From an uncultured Dysgonomonas sp. (GTDB lineage: Bacteria; Bacteroidota; Bacteroidia; Bacteroidales; Dysgonomonadaceae): a stretch of DNA of 6,089 bases. Positions 1-6,089 of this stretch are shown piece after piece. The position numbers and the translations under genes are program-made. The notes under the pieces were generated by a model. It did no database searches and was not told the origin of the DNA. It worked only from the letters and a program-made list of their open reading frames with translations. The stretch spans positions 1-6,089 of the forward strand of contig CALYRA010000097.1 in assembly GCA_945292135.1 (NCBI GenBank), given 5' to 3'. The stretch's first letter is position 1; every line of letters begins with the position of its first letter.

Positions 1-1
1 C

Positions 2-76
2 GATTTTTTGGAAGGCTTCTTCAATGATGTAAGGGGAACTTTTTCGATGGTGAGATTAATTAAAATAATCAATTGA
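2..76 (+). CDS. Possible C-terminal tail of an unidentified protein (5' end outside window)
   Basis: Frame 2 is open from the window edge through 24 codons and stops with TGA at 74-76. The visible residues run DFLEGFFNDVRGTFSMVRLI and then KIIN. The mix of acidic, glycine and hydrophobic residues looks like a real protein end, but the stretch is too short to assign a family. It would converge on the tRNA-Ser/asd block, and the hairpin at 107-131 lies 30 bases beyond its stop. An open run of this length also arises often by chance in AT-rich DNA, so this stays tentative. Confidence 0.35.
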   Translation, partial: DFLEGFFNDVRGTFSMVRLIKIIN

Positions 77-106
77 TATACAATGTAATATTATAACTAC
101 ACATAT

Positions 107-131
107 AAAAAAAGCAACCAAAAGGTTGCTT
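107..131 (-). terminator. Rho-independent terminator of the tRNA-Ser (and possibly asd) transcript
   Basis: An 8-bp perfect stem, AAGCAACC (112-119) with GGTTGCTT (124-131), encloses a four-base loop (120-123). Read on the minus strand it is followed by a run of seven T (113 down to 107, partly shared with the stem base). It lies about 40 bases past the 3' end of the tRNA. The plus-strand side has only TT before mixed sequence, so it works best as a minus-strand terminator. Confidence 0.85.
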
Positions 132-169
132 AATCCATGTGAGTTATTAACTCTAAAATCTTTAAAAAG

Positions 170-256
<87 letters not shown>

Positions 257-270
257 TGACCGAATATTGG

Positions 271-324
271 CTATTTGCCAAATCGAAGTGCAAATATAAT
301 CGTTTGTTTCGATATTGCAAATAG
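271..324. repeat. Imperfect 17-base inverted repeat around the tRNA-Ser promoter
   Basis: The left arm CTATTTGCCAAATCGAA (271-287) and right arm TTCGATATTGCAAATAG (308-324) are inverted copies matching at 15 of 17 positions, separated by 20 bases. The spacer contains the -7 box (291-298) and the right arm contains the -33 box (318-321). No T run follows on the minus strand, so it is not an intrinsic terminator for asd. It could be an operator or a processing hairpin in an asd-tRNA read-through transcript. Its function is unknown. Confidence 0.6.
291..321 (-). promoter_or_regulatory. Bacteroidota-type promoter for tRNA-Ser
   Basis: On the minus strand TTTG (321-318) is followed after 19 bases by TATATTTG (298-291). 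This is a full match to the Bacteroidota primary sigma factor consensus of a -33 TTTG and a -7 TAnnTTTG box with about 19-21 bases between them. The tRNA begins 34 bases after the -7 box, which leaves a 5' leader of about 28 bases to be removed by RNase P. The -33 box lies only 11 bases beyond the asd stop codon. Confidence 0.82.
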
Positions 325-332
325 TTTATTGT

Positions 333-1340
333 TTAAATAGCTTTTTCTTTAATCAAATATTCTGCTATTTGAACAGCATTTAAAGCTGCACCTTTTTTTA
401 TTTGATCGGCAACTACCCAAAATGTTAAACCATTCGGATTAGAAATATCCTTACGGATACGTCCTACATAAACAGGGTCACGACTTGCGACAAAGAGAGG
501 CATTGGATAATCTTTTTCAGCAGGATTATCTTGAAGTATAACTCCTTTGGCTTTGGCAAAAGCTTCTTTTGCTTCAAGTGGAGATACCGGACGTTCAGTC
601 TCTATCCAAACAGCTTCTGAGTGGGCGCGTACAACCGGAACGCGAACACATGTTGCGCTGACTTGAACATCTGAATGCATGATTTTACGTGTTTCATTAT
701 ACATTTTCAATTCTTCTTTTGTATAATCGTTGTCAGCAAAAACATCTATTTGCGGAATTAGATTACCTGCCAACTGATAGAAAAATTTTTCAACAGTAAT
801 ATCTTCGTTATTTGCCAATTGTTTGATTTGATTCATCAATTCATTCATTCCAGCCGCTCCGGCACCTGATGCTGCCTGATAAGTGGCGACATGTACACGC
901 TTGATATGCGATAGTTTTTCTATCACATTCATAGCTACTACCATTTGAATGGTAGAACAGTTAGGATTAGCGATTATTCCTTTGGGACGTATCTTCGCAT
1001 CTTCGCCATTTACTTCGGGTACTACCAATGGAACATCTTTATCCATACGGAAAGCGCTCGAATTGTCAATCATTATAGCGCCATGTTTTGTAATTGTTTC
1101 TGCAAATTCGATAGATGTACTTCCGCCTGCTGATACGAAAGCGATATCTATATCTTTGAAATCGTCATTGTGTTTCAATTCTTTGACCGTATATTCTTTT
1201 CCCTTAAACGTATATTTACGCCCTTTACTACGTGATGATCCAAATAAAGTAAGTTCATCGAACGGAAAATTATGCTCATCAAGCACGCGGAGAAATTCCT
1301 GACCTACTGCGCCACTGGCGCCAACAATAGCGATATTCAT
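333..1340 (-). CDS. asd: Aspartate-semialdehyde dehydrogenase
   Basis: This NADPH-dependent cytoplasmic enzyme (EC 1.2.1.11) reduces L-aspartyl-4-phosphate to aspartate semialdehyde, the branch point toward lysine/diaminopimelate, threonine and methionine. The 335-residue length is typical of bacterial Asd. The N-terminal Rossmann fold carries GASGAVG (residues 7-13). The catalytic thiol is Cys128 in NPNCST. Gln155 in TYQAASGAG, Arg233 and His240 in RVPVVRAH complete the active site; their spacings (27 and 7 residues) equal those of E. coli Cys135-Gln162 and Arg267-His274. The C-terminal [15 protein letters not shown] helix is also typical. The ATG at 1340 starts directly at the Rossmann strand ([10 protein letters not shown]), so it is the natural start; no Shine-Dalgarno is seen, as usual in this phylum. 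The gene is intact. A likely promoter lies at 1382-1389, and read-through into tRNA-Ser is possible because no terminator separates the two. Confidence 0.97.
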   Translation of the reverse strand: MNIAIVGASGAVGQEFLRVLDEHNFPFDELTLFGSSRSKGRKYTFKGKEYTVKELKHNDDFKDIDIAFVSAGGSTSIEFAETITKHGAIMIDNSSAFRMDKDVPLVVPEVNGEDAKIRPKGIIANPNCSTIQMVVAMNVIEKLSHIKRVHVATYQAASGAGAAGMNELMNQIKQLANNEDITVEKFFYQLAGNLIPQIDVFADNDYTKEELKMYNETRKIMHSDVQVSATCVRVPVVRAHSEAVWIETERPVSPLEAKEAFAKAKGVILQDNPAEKDYPMPLFVASRDPVYVGRIRKDISNPNGLTFWVVADQIKKGAALNAVQIAEYLIKEKAI

Positions 1341-1381
1341 TTGCTTAATTTGTTAACAAGTTATCTGAATGATTTATTGAA

Positions 1382-1389
1382 CAAAAGTA
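1382..1389 (-). promoter_or_regulatory. Putative -7 box of the asd promoter
   Basis: The minus strand reads TACTTTTG (1389-1382), an exact TAnnTTTG match, 41 bases before the asd start codon. A convincing TTTG -33 element is not seen at the expected distance; only a weak TCTG-like sequence lies near it. A 10-bp palindrome, TTGTTAACAA (1350-1359), sits in the resulting leader just ahead of the start codon; it may be chance or a small regulatory site. Confidence 0.5.
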
Positions 1390-1510
1390 GCTATTTTTTA
1401 AATACCATCTACAGATAGACAGCGAATTTTGAAGATTAGTATAAAAAAGTAAGGGGAGTAATCAGTTTTTTCCTGTTTTGGGATGAAACTTTTCATTGGA
1501 TCATGATGTT

Positions 1511-1699
1511 TTATTTGTTTTTGCGGAATAAGTTCCTTTTAATAATTCTAATTGCTACTTCATTGCATTGACTCATTCTATTTAGCATTTTCCTTTCCAA
1601 AACAATTTTTATAACTCTATTAACAGGTGGATGTTCCTTTATTTTAGTTATTTTTCCTTTTAAAATCAGTTGATTGAGATCGTCTTTGTTAGGGGACAT
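1511..1699 (-). CDS. Doubtful small hypothetical protein, 62 residues
   Basis: An ATG-started minus-strand frame of 62 codons lies in the asd-ung intergenic region and overlaps no other gene. The product is strongly basic, rich in Lys, Arg, Ile and Asn (for example KGKITKIKEHPPVNRVIKIV), and has no signal peptide or membrane segment. I recognise no family. A near-consensus -7 box, TACATTTA (1725-1718), lies 18 bases before the ATG, with no clear -33 partner. No terminator follows. It could be a genuine small gene, a remnant of a larger one, or a chance open frame in AT-rich DNA, which I consider at least as likely. Confidence 0.3.
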   Translation of the reverse strand: MSPNKDDLNQLILKGKITKIKEHPPVNRVIKIVLERKMLNRMSQCNEVAIRIIKRNLFRKNK

Positions 1700-2036
1700 C
1701 TTTTAACCATGTTAAGATAAATGTATTGTTATTTATTCTTTTTTGTATTAATAAGCGTACCTTAACTATTAACTTATCTTCTCACATCCTAATTGTTATA
1801 TTTACCTTTTCCGAAATTTGGGTTTTAGTTACCATTCCATACTAAAAGGGTTACTGATATATATCTTGTAAACAACAAGTTAATTATATAACTAAACGCT
1901 AATATGTTAATATTACAACCGTTAAATTAAGTATTTTTAAATTTAACAAATGATTTGATTTAAAAATTTATTAAAATTTTATAACTTCCGCCCCTTATTA
2001 CACTACTACAATACAAACGTCATAAAACATATTAGA

Positions 2037-4922
2037 ATGAAAAGTTGGAAAGAATTTTTAGAGAAAGAAAGTCGTGAAGCATACTTTATTCAATTGATGG
2101 ATAAAGTAAATAAAGCCTATGACAGAGAAAGAGTATATCCCCCTAAAGAAGAAATGTTTTCCTGCTTTGAGCTCTGTCCGTATGAAAATGTCAAAGTCGT
2201 CATTATAGGTCAGGATCCTTACCATGGGGCAGGTCAGGCTCATGGCCTAAGCTTTTCGGTAAAACCTGGAGTCAAAGTACCTCCCAGCCTAAAAAATATA
2301 TATAAAGAACTTCAAAGCGATTTGAATATTGAGACCCCCAATCATGGCTATCTGGTTTCATGGGCAAAACAAGGTGTTCTGATGCTTAATACCAGCTTGA
2401 CAGTAACCGAAGGAAAACCGGGAAGCCACAAATCATTCGGATGGTCAAAATTTACACAACATGTTCTGGAATTTTTAAATGACTATGATAAACCCCTTGT
2501 CTTTATCTTATGGGGAAATCATGCTATAGAGGCCGCAAAAGGTATTACTAACCCCAAGCATTTCTTGATCAAAAGTCCACATCCTTCGCCATTGGCTGGA
2601 GGGGGATTTTTTGGAACCAAACCATTTTCGAAAACGAACGAATTTTTACAAGAAAAAGGTCGCGGGGCTATTGATTGGCGAATTGAGACCGTGGCAGAAG
2701 AGCCGATCGGTCATAACGAAAAGGCAGAACAAGATGCGGTGGCAGCAACTCCAAATCAATGGCCTCCCAAATTTAAAACTGTATGGAATAATATAAAAGA
2801 AGTAGATACCACTAATGATGTAATAATAAGTGAATATCAGGGTTCCCCGCTAAAAATTATCGATTTAAACGGTAAGCAGGTTTTAGTCGGGAAATACCGG
2901 AATAAGCTTGAATTTTTGGATCCCTATACCTTCAAAATGGTTGCTAAAGCAGTTATTTTAGCTCCTGCAAAGTTTGATGCTTATCGTGTCAATCTCGTGA
3001 AAATAGATGGGGACTGGTGTGTAGTGTCTATAATTTATAAAGATAACCGTGAAGCCGACGACCGTTTCCGTATAGTGAGCTACAACTTTACAACCAAAGA
3101 AACTACCACTTTAAAAACAACCAATACTTGGATATATAATATTAAAGCAGTTGAAATAAATGGAGGGAGCTATCTCTTCATAGCAGTAAAAAATACAACC
3201 TCTTGCTTAATATTTAGGTATAACTTACATACGCAACAAGAAGAGTTGCGTTTCGAAATACCATCCCTCTCTTCACCACACAGCCATATTGATGACTTTT
3301 ACTACTTTATCAGCAATGGTAAACCCACGCTACTGGTCAAGCATAGTGTAAGCGTATATCCTCATTCGGATTATAAACACTACAAGCTATTTGATGCTAT
3401 TACGGGCAAGCGACTGGGGCAGGATATGACTTTGACGAAGGTAAAAGATACAGCCATAGTTCAGATTAGTGATAGCAAGTATGTGCTGGCAGCAGCTACT
3501 AAAGCCAACCATTTGCATTTGTTTGATACAGGAACGGGCGAACAAACTCACGACATTCTTGTAGATGATGATCCGCATTTTACAATTACCGCATTAGCTG
3601 CCTATAAATCTAAGCTGGTTATTGCATCATGGGATAGAAGTAAAGTATACGATCTTGCTCATCCAGAACAGGAGCCAAATATACTTACTCTTGCGAATGG
3701 AGACCCCGTTCAAACAAAAAATGGATTCTTTATCACAATCTACCAAAATAAACCTTTAGCTATTTTCCCTCAATGTTATAAAGGAGCATCATGCTTTTCT
3801 TTAGAAACATATACAGAACAAACGGATATAAAAGTTATACCCGGAATGAAAATATTTTTGCCGTTTACAGATTCGCAAAATAGAGAATTGTTTATTATTG
3901 AGTATGGCAATCAGTACAACAGAGGCTCATCTACAGCCCTATATAACCCTAAGGGACGCATACGCCGCAAAGAAGAATATGAGCTTAACTATTATGCTGT
4001 AAATGCCAATCTTAATGGTGTGCCTATAGTTATCACCCGATCAAATAATAATATCTTCAACCTATTTAATATTGAAACAGGTCAAAAAATTAAATGCTTA
4101 AAAATAGAAAGTAGCGAAACAAAAGTAGAACTAATACTTATAACGGAAGTAAAAGGAAAGCAAGTATTGCTGGCATCATTTAGTGAAGACATTAAAATGT
4201 TCACCTTACCTGAAATGGAGCTTTCAAATATCACATTTCCAATAAAACAACCTCTTAGCATGGATATTATAGAAATGGATGGTGTAAAGCAGCTGATTGC
4301 GGCTAATAATAAAATATTTACATGGAATTTAGAAACAGGCGAACCAGTTCACAATCCGTTAAATATTATTATAGATCAGGGTGGAGAAGAGGAAGAAGAT
4401 CGCTATTTGTATAGCGATGGGTTTAGCACTCATACACTAAATTGGGGAGATAAAGATTCGCTCTTTATAGGAACTACAGATAGTGATGCTTACATCTGGA
4501 ATCCCCATAAACCTACTGATCCGATACAGATTAAAATTGATGACGCCATGTGGAATGTAGATCCTTATGATCCGGATTATTGCATATATTGCGCAGTTAG
4601 TACTGTTATAAATGGAAAGAATGTAGTAGTTACATGTTCGCATCATGGAGCGGTAGTTGTTATTGATGCGGAAACAGGTAAACGTATCGGACGTATAATG
4701 AAAACATATAACGATTTTGATGAAAATTATATGAAGATAACGGAATTTGCCGGAAAAAAGTTGCTTGTAACACATGATAAACGTACTGTTAAAATTTGGA
4801 CATTAAATGATACTAAGAAACTGAAAGAATTTACTTTCGATAATATTACTTCAATAGCCGTATCAAATAATAAGATTATTGTATTTCATGGAGAAGATGT
4901 TAGTTGTATTGAGATGATATGA
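2037..4922 (+). CDS. ung: Uracil-DNA glycosylase fused to a large C-terminal WD40-like beta-propeller region
   Basis: Residues 1-218 form a complete family 1 uracil-DNA glycosylase, which cleaves uracil from DNA to start base-excision repair. The water-activating motif GQDPYH (58-63) has catalytic Asp60. Phe73 stacks on uracil, PPSLKNIYKEL (82-92) contacts DNA, Asn118 in LNTSLTV recognises uracil, and the leucine loop HPSPL (182-186) supplies catalytic His182 and intercalating Leu186. The Asp60-His182 spacing (122) nearly equals E. coli Asp64-His187. Normal Ung ends near DWRI (213-216). Here the frame continues through an Ala/Glu-rich linker (about 219-240) into about 715 residues of beta-rich repeats: NGK/DGV turns, then LVxxxxDxxVxIWD-like strands and TGKxIG turns, as in LFDAITGKRLG (451), TWNLETGEPV (762) and VIDAETGKRIGRI (875). 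By eye there are about 14 blades, perhaps two seven-bladed propellers. No ATG occurs between residues 219 and 300, so the propeller depends on the ung start. No signal or membrane segment is seen, so it is probably cytoplasmic. The start at 2037 matches Ung N-termini (MKSWKEFLEKE). The propeller's role is unknown; protein binding is inferred. Confidence 0.92.
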   Translation: MKSWKEFLEKESREAYFIQLMDKVNKAYDRERVYPPKEEMFSCFELCPYENVKVVIIGQDPYHGAGQAHGLSFSVKPGVKVPPSLKNIYKELQSDLNIETPNHGYLVSWAKQGVLMLNTSLTVTEGKPGSHKSFGWSKFTQHVLEFLNDYDKPLVFILWGNHAIEAAKGITNPKHFLIKSPHPSPLAGGGFFGTKPFSKTNEFLQEKGRGAIDWRIETVAEEPIGHNEKAEQDAVAATPNQWPPKFKTVWNNIKEVDTTNDVIISEYQGSPLKIIDLNGKQVLVGKYRNKLEFLDPYTFKMVAKAVILAPAKFDAYRVNLVKIDGDWCVVSIIYKDNREADDRFRIVSYNFTTKETTTLKTTNTWIYNIKAVEINGGSYLFIAVKNTTSCLIFRYNLHTQQEELRFEIPSLSSPHSHIDDFYYFISNGKPTLLVKHSVSVYPHSDYKHYKLFDAITGKRLGQDMTLTKVKDTAIVQISDSKYVLAAATKANHLHLFDTGTGEQTHDILVDDDPHFTITALAAYKSKLVIASWDRSKVYDLAHPEQEPNILTLANGDPVQTKNGFFITIYQNKPLAIFPQCYKGASCFSLETYTEQTDIKVIPGMKIFLPFTDSQNRELFIIEYGNQYNRGSSTALYNPKGRIRRKEEYELNYYAVNANLNGVPIVITRSNNNIFNLFNIETGQKIKCLKIESSETKVELILITEVKGKQVLLASFSEDIKMFTLPEMELSNITFPIKQPLSMDIIEMDGVKQLIAANNKIFTWNLETGEPVHNPLNIIIDQGGEEEEDRYLYSDGFSTHTLNWGDKDSLFIGTTDSDAYIWNPHKPTDPIQIKIDDAMWNVDPYDPDYCIYCAVSTVINGKNVVVTCSHHGAVVVIDAETGKRIGRIMKTYNDFDENYMKITEFAGKKLLVTHDKRTVKIWTLNDTKKLKEFTFDNITSIAVSNNKIIVFHGEDVSCIEMI

Positions 4923-4932
4923 TAATTTACTG

Positions 4933-4975
4933 CCGGTGTTTTACATCTGAAAGTTATAAGTAAAACGCCGGTTTT
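4933..4975 (+). terminator. Rho-independent terminator of the ung fusion gene
   Basis: A 12-bp stem, CCGGTGTTTTAC (4933-4944) with GTAAAACGCCGG (4960-4971), has one G-T wobble and a 15-base loop, followed by TTTT (4972-4975). It begins 11 bases after the stop codon at 4920-4922, so the fusion gene appears to end its own transcript. Confidence 0.85.
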
Positions 4976-5458
4976 GATTAAAGTATTGATATTGGGAATT
5001 CAATAAAGTTGATTTTATACTAACATATAATAATAAGCTGGTTTTCTATTGTCTATTTTTGTATTGCTGATAAAATTTTGGGTAAATATTCGCAAGCTTA
5101 TATTATTGCTGATGTGTAATAGTGAATCGGATTACCGACCAAATATTTATATTTCCGTGTATACATAAAAATTTTTGGGGGATTTAATAATACCAATAAT
5201 TCTATTGTATATATATACCGAATCAGATTTTATGTACTGATAATACGAAAATTCACACCCTAACAGGGATACTATAATCTTTGAATTAATATAGACTTCT
5301 TTGTCTCAATTCGTTCTCCACTCGGCTTCAAGCCTGTAAAAAGATATTTAACTTTTGTGTTTCGATTATCTTCCTTTGTATAAGTTTGGTTATAAGATAT
5401 TCAAAGGAATGAGTTGACAATCAGTATATATAAAAGTCTTTTTGATAATATGGAATAT
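4976..5458. other. Gene-poor convergent intergenic region
   Basis: About 480 AT-rich bases separate the ung fusion terminator from the 3' end of rlmD. I find no convincing gene. Small structures include the direct repeat TATTGCTGAT at 5062-5071 and 5104-5113, and short inverted repeats TCGG/CCGA (5127-5138), CCCT/AGGG (5258-5268) and AGAC/GTCT inside GAATT/AATTC (5283-5312). A plus-strand exact -7 box, TAAGTTTG (5381-5388), has a TTTG 23 bases upstream (5354-5357), a slightly long spacing. A start-less open stretch lies on the minus strand at 5272-5400. Confidence 0.6.
5272..5400 (-). pseudogene. Possible coding remnant without a start codon
   Basis: On the minus strand 42 sense codons run from just after an in-frame TGA down to TAG at 5274-5272. 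The translation includes the protein-like run KYLFTGLKPSGERIETKK, with glycine-proline turns and charged residues unlike random AT-rich sequence. There is no ATG or GTG; an internal TTG would leave only about 19 residues. It could be the eroded 3' end of a lost gene. An open run of this length is also within what chance produces, so this is weak. Confidence 0.2.
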
Positions 5459-5481
5459 AAAAAAGATATATTATCTTTTTT
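5459..5481. terminator. Symmetric A/T hairpin overlapping the rlmD stop codon
   Basis: AAAAAAGATA (5459-5468) and TATCTTTTTT (5472-5481) are perfect 10-base inverted repeats with a 3-base loop. Read in either direction this gives an A-run, a short stem and a T-run, so it could act bidirectionally between convergent transcripts. The right arm includes two bases of the rlmD stop codon (5471-5473). With only one G-C pair the stem is weak, so activity is uncertain. Confidence 0.4.
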
Positions 5482-6089
5482 CTAATAGAACAACATTCTC
5501 CACATGATGCGTATGAGGAAACATATCGACAGGTTGTACTTTCACAACCTTATATTTTTCATCCATTAAGCTTAAATCACGGGCTTGAGTAGCAGGATTA
5601 CAACTTACATATACAATCCGCTTTGGTTCTGCAAACAAGATAACATTTACAACATCAGCATGCATTCCGGCGCGCGGAGGGTCGGTAATAATGACATCAG
5701 GACGACCATGTTCGTTAATAAATTCTTGTGTTAAAATATCTTTCATATCCCCGGCATAAAACAAAGTATTGTCGATGTTATTATTCACCGAATTAACCTT
5801 TGCATCCTCGATCGCATCCGCTACGTACTCTATACCGACAACCTTCTTAGACATCTTCGCAACGAAGTTCGCAATAGTTCCGGTTCCCGTATATAGGTCG
5901 TAAACCAATTCATTACCTGTCAATTGGGCAAAATCACGCGTTATTTTGTAAAGATTGTAAGCTTGCTCGCTATTGGTTTGATAAAAAGATTTAGGTCCGA
6001 TCATAAATTTCAAACCTTCCATCTCTTCAAAGATGTAATTATTACCTCTCCAAGTCAAGACTTCCTGATCGGTAATAGTATCATTTGCT
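5471..6089 (-). CDS. rlmD: 23S rRNA (uracil-C5)-methyltransferase, RlmD/RumA family, C-terminal part
   Basis: This is the 3' 205 codons of a gene that continues past the window edge. The product is an S-adenosylmethionine-dependent enzyme that makes 5-methyluridine in 23S rRNA (position 1939 in E. coli numbering). Counting from the first complete visible codon: FYQTNSEQA (35-43), the SAM-binding loop DLYTGTGTI (64-72), the acidic ribose-binding Glu87 in GIEY, TDPPRAG (135-141), the nucleophile Cys163 in YVSCNPATQARDL, and the C-terminal FPHTHHVE with general-base Glu197. The Cys-Glu spacing of 34 is close to that in E. coli RumA (Cys389, Glu424). The frame stays open upstream of the TTG at 6058 with conserved-looking sequence, and family members are about 430-480 residues, so that TTG is not the start. 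The N-terminal TRAM and central domains should lie outside. The exact target (U1939, U747 or both) cannot be told from this part. Confidence 0.93.
   Translation of the reverse strand, partial: ANDTITDQEVLTWRGNNYIFEEMEGLKFMIGPKSFYQTNSEQAYNLYKITRDFAQLTGNELVYDLYTGTGTIANFVAKMSKKVVGIEYVADAIEDAKVNSVNNNIDNTLFYAGDMKDILTQEFINEHGRPDVIITDPPRAGMHADVVNVILFAEPKRIVYVSCNPATQARDLSLMDEKYKVVKVQPVDMFPHTHHVENVVLLEKR

Larger units (their letters stand above)
1341..2036. other. Divergent intergenic region between asd and the ung fusion gene
   Basis: This stretch of about 700 bases separates divergent genes. The asd end carries the asd promoter. The middle has one doubtful 62-codon minus-strand frame (1511-1699). 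The part nearest the ung fusion (about 1860-1980) is extremely AT-rich. No exact TAnnTTTG box was found on the plus strand. The nearest candidate pairs TTTG at 1954-1957 with a degenerate TAACTTCC at 1982-1989, with a 24-base gap that is longer than usual. The sequence before the ATG at 2037 has no Shine-Dalgarno, consistent with the phylum. Apart from a short CTTGT/ACAAG inverted repeat at 1865-1879, I see no RNA gene or mobile-element end. Confidence 0.6.

Noticed and set aside
271..324. Intrinsic terminator for asd
   Set aside because: The inverted repeat lies just after the asd stop, but the loop is 20 bases and no T run follows on the minus strand.
949..1302. 117-codon open frame on the plus strand, plus a 62-codon one at 945-1133
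   Set aside because: Both lie wholly antisense within asd, whose motifs are complete; the translations are low-quality, serine- or cysteine-rich strings with no recognisable domain.
2690..2771. Sequencing or assembly error joining ung to a separate downstream gene
   Set aside because: The frame is continuous, the linker is hydrophilic and plausible, and the propeller part has no start codon or upstream signals of its own; this cannot be fully excluded without comparison to relatives.
2058..3578. Several 61-63-codon frames in other frames or on the other strand (2058-2243, 2611-2796, 3387-3578)
   Set aside because: All are shadows of the long ung fusion frame, with no supporting start signals or domains.
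4437..4775. 112-codon open frame on the minus strand
   Set aside because: It is antisense to the propeller part of the ung fusion; its Ile/Tyr/Cys-rich translation is what reversed AT-rich propeller codons give.
4976..5458. CRISPR array, insertion sequence or att site in the spacer
   Set aside because: Only one 10-base direct repeat and a few 4-5 base inverted repeats occur; there are no regular repeats, transposase fragments or terminal inverted repeats that I can recognise.
6056..6058. TTG as the start of the rlmD gene
   Set aside because: The frame continues open to the window edge with plausible sequence, and the protein would lack the N-terminal and central domains of the family; the gene is simply cut by the window.

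Overview
The window looks like a chromosomal segment from an AT-rich member of the Bacteroidota, probably Bacteroidales. A Dysgonomonas-like genus is a guess from the low GC and the protein style, not a proven assignment. Three things support this: promoters of the Bacteroidota type (TTTG about 19 bases before TAnnTTTG), start codons with no Shine-Dalgarno sequence, and a tRNA gene without an encoded CCA.

Layout from left to right. Bases 1-76 may hold the C-terminal tail of a plus-strand gene that enters from outside. A minus-strand block follows: asd (aspartate-semialdehyde dehydrogenase, 333-1340) and then a tRNA-Ser(GCU) gene (170-256), closed by an intrinsic terminator at 107-131. The tRNA has its own near-consensus promoter at 291-321, set in an imperfect inverted repeat just after asd. 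An AT-rich stretch of about 700 bases (1341-2036) holds the asd promoter and one doubtful 62-residue reading frame.

The plus-strand gene at 2037-4922 is the notable one. It encodes 961 residues. The first ~218 are a complete family 1 uracil-DNA glycosylase (Ung) with all catalytic motifs intact. The remaining ~715 are an in-frame beta-propeller-like array of roughly fourteen WD40-like blades. Ung is normally a stand-alone enzyme of about 220-230 residues, so this architecture is unusual. A strong terminator starts 11 bases after its stop codon.

A gene-poor stretch (about 4976-5458) with small hairpins and a 42-codon protein-like open stretch without a start follows. Last is the 3' part of a minus-strand rlmD-family 23S rRNA m5U methyltransferase gene, cut by the window end.

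The genes form no obvious pathway: amino-acid biosynthesis, serine decoding, base-excision repair and rRNA modification are all housekeeping. asd and tRNA-Ser may share a transcript. The Ung-propeller gene is a monocistronic unit, divergent from asd and convergent with rlmD. Its propeller is most simply read as a protein-interaction platform attached to a working uracil-excision enzyme. A role in DNA repair scaffolding or in sensing foreign or uracil-containing DNA is hypothesis only.
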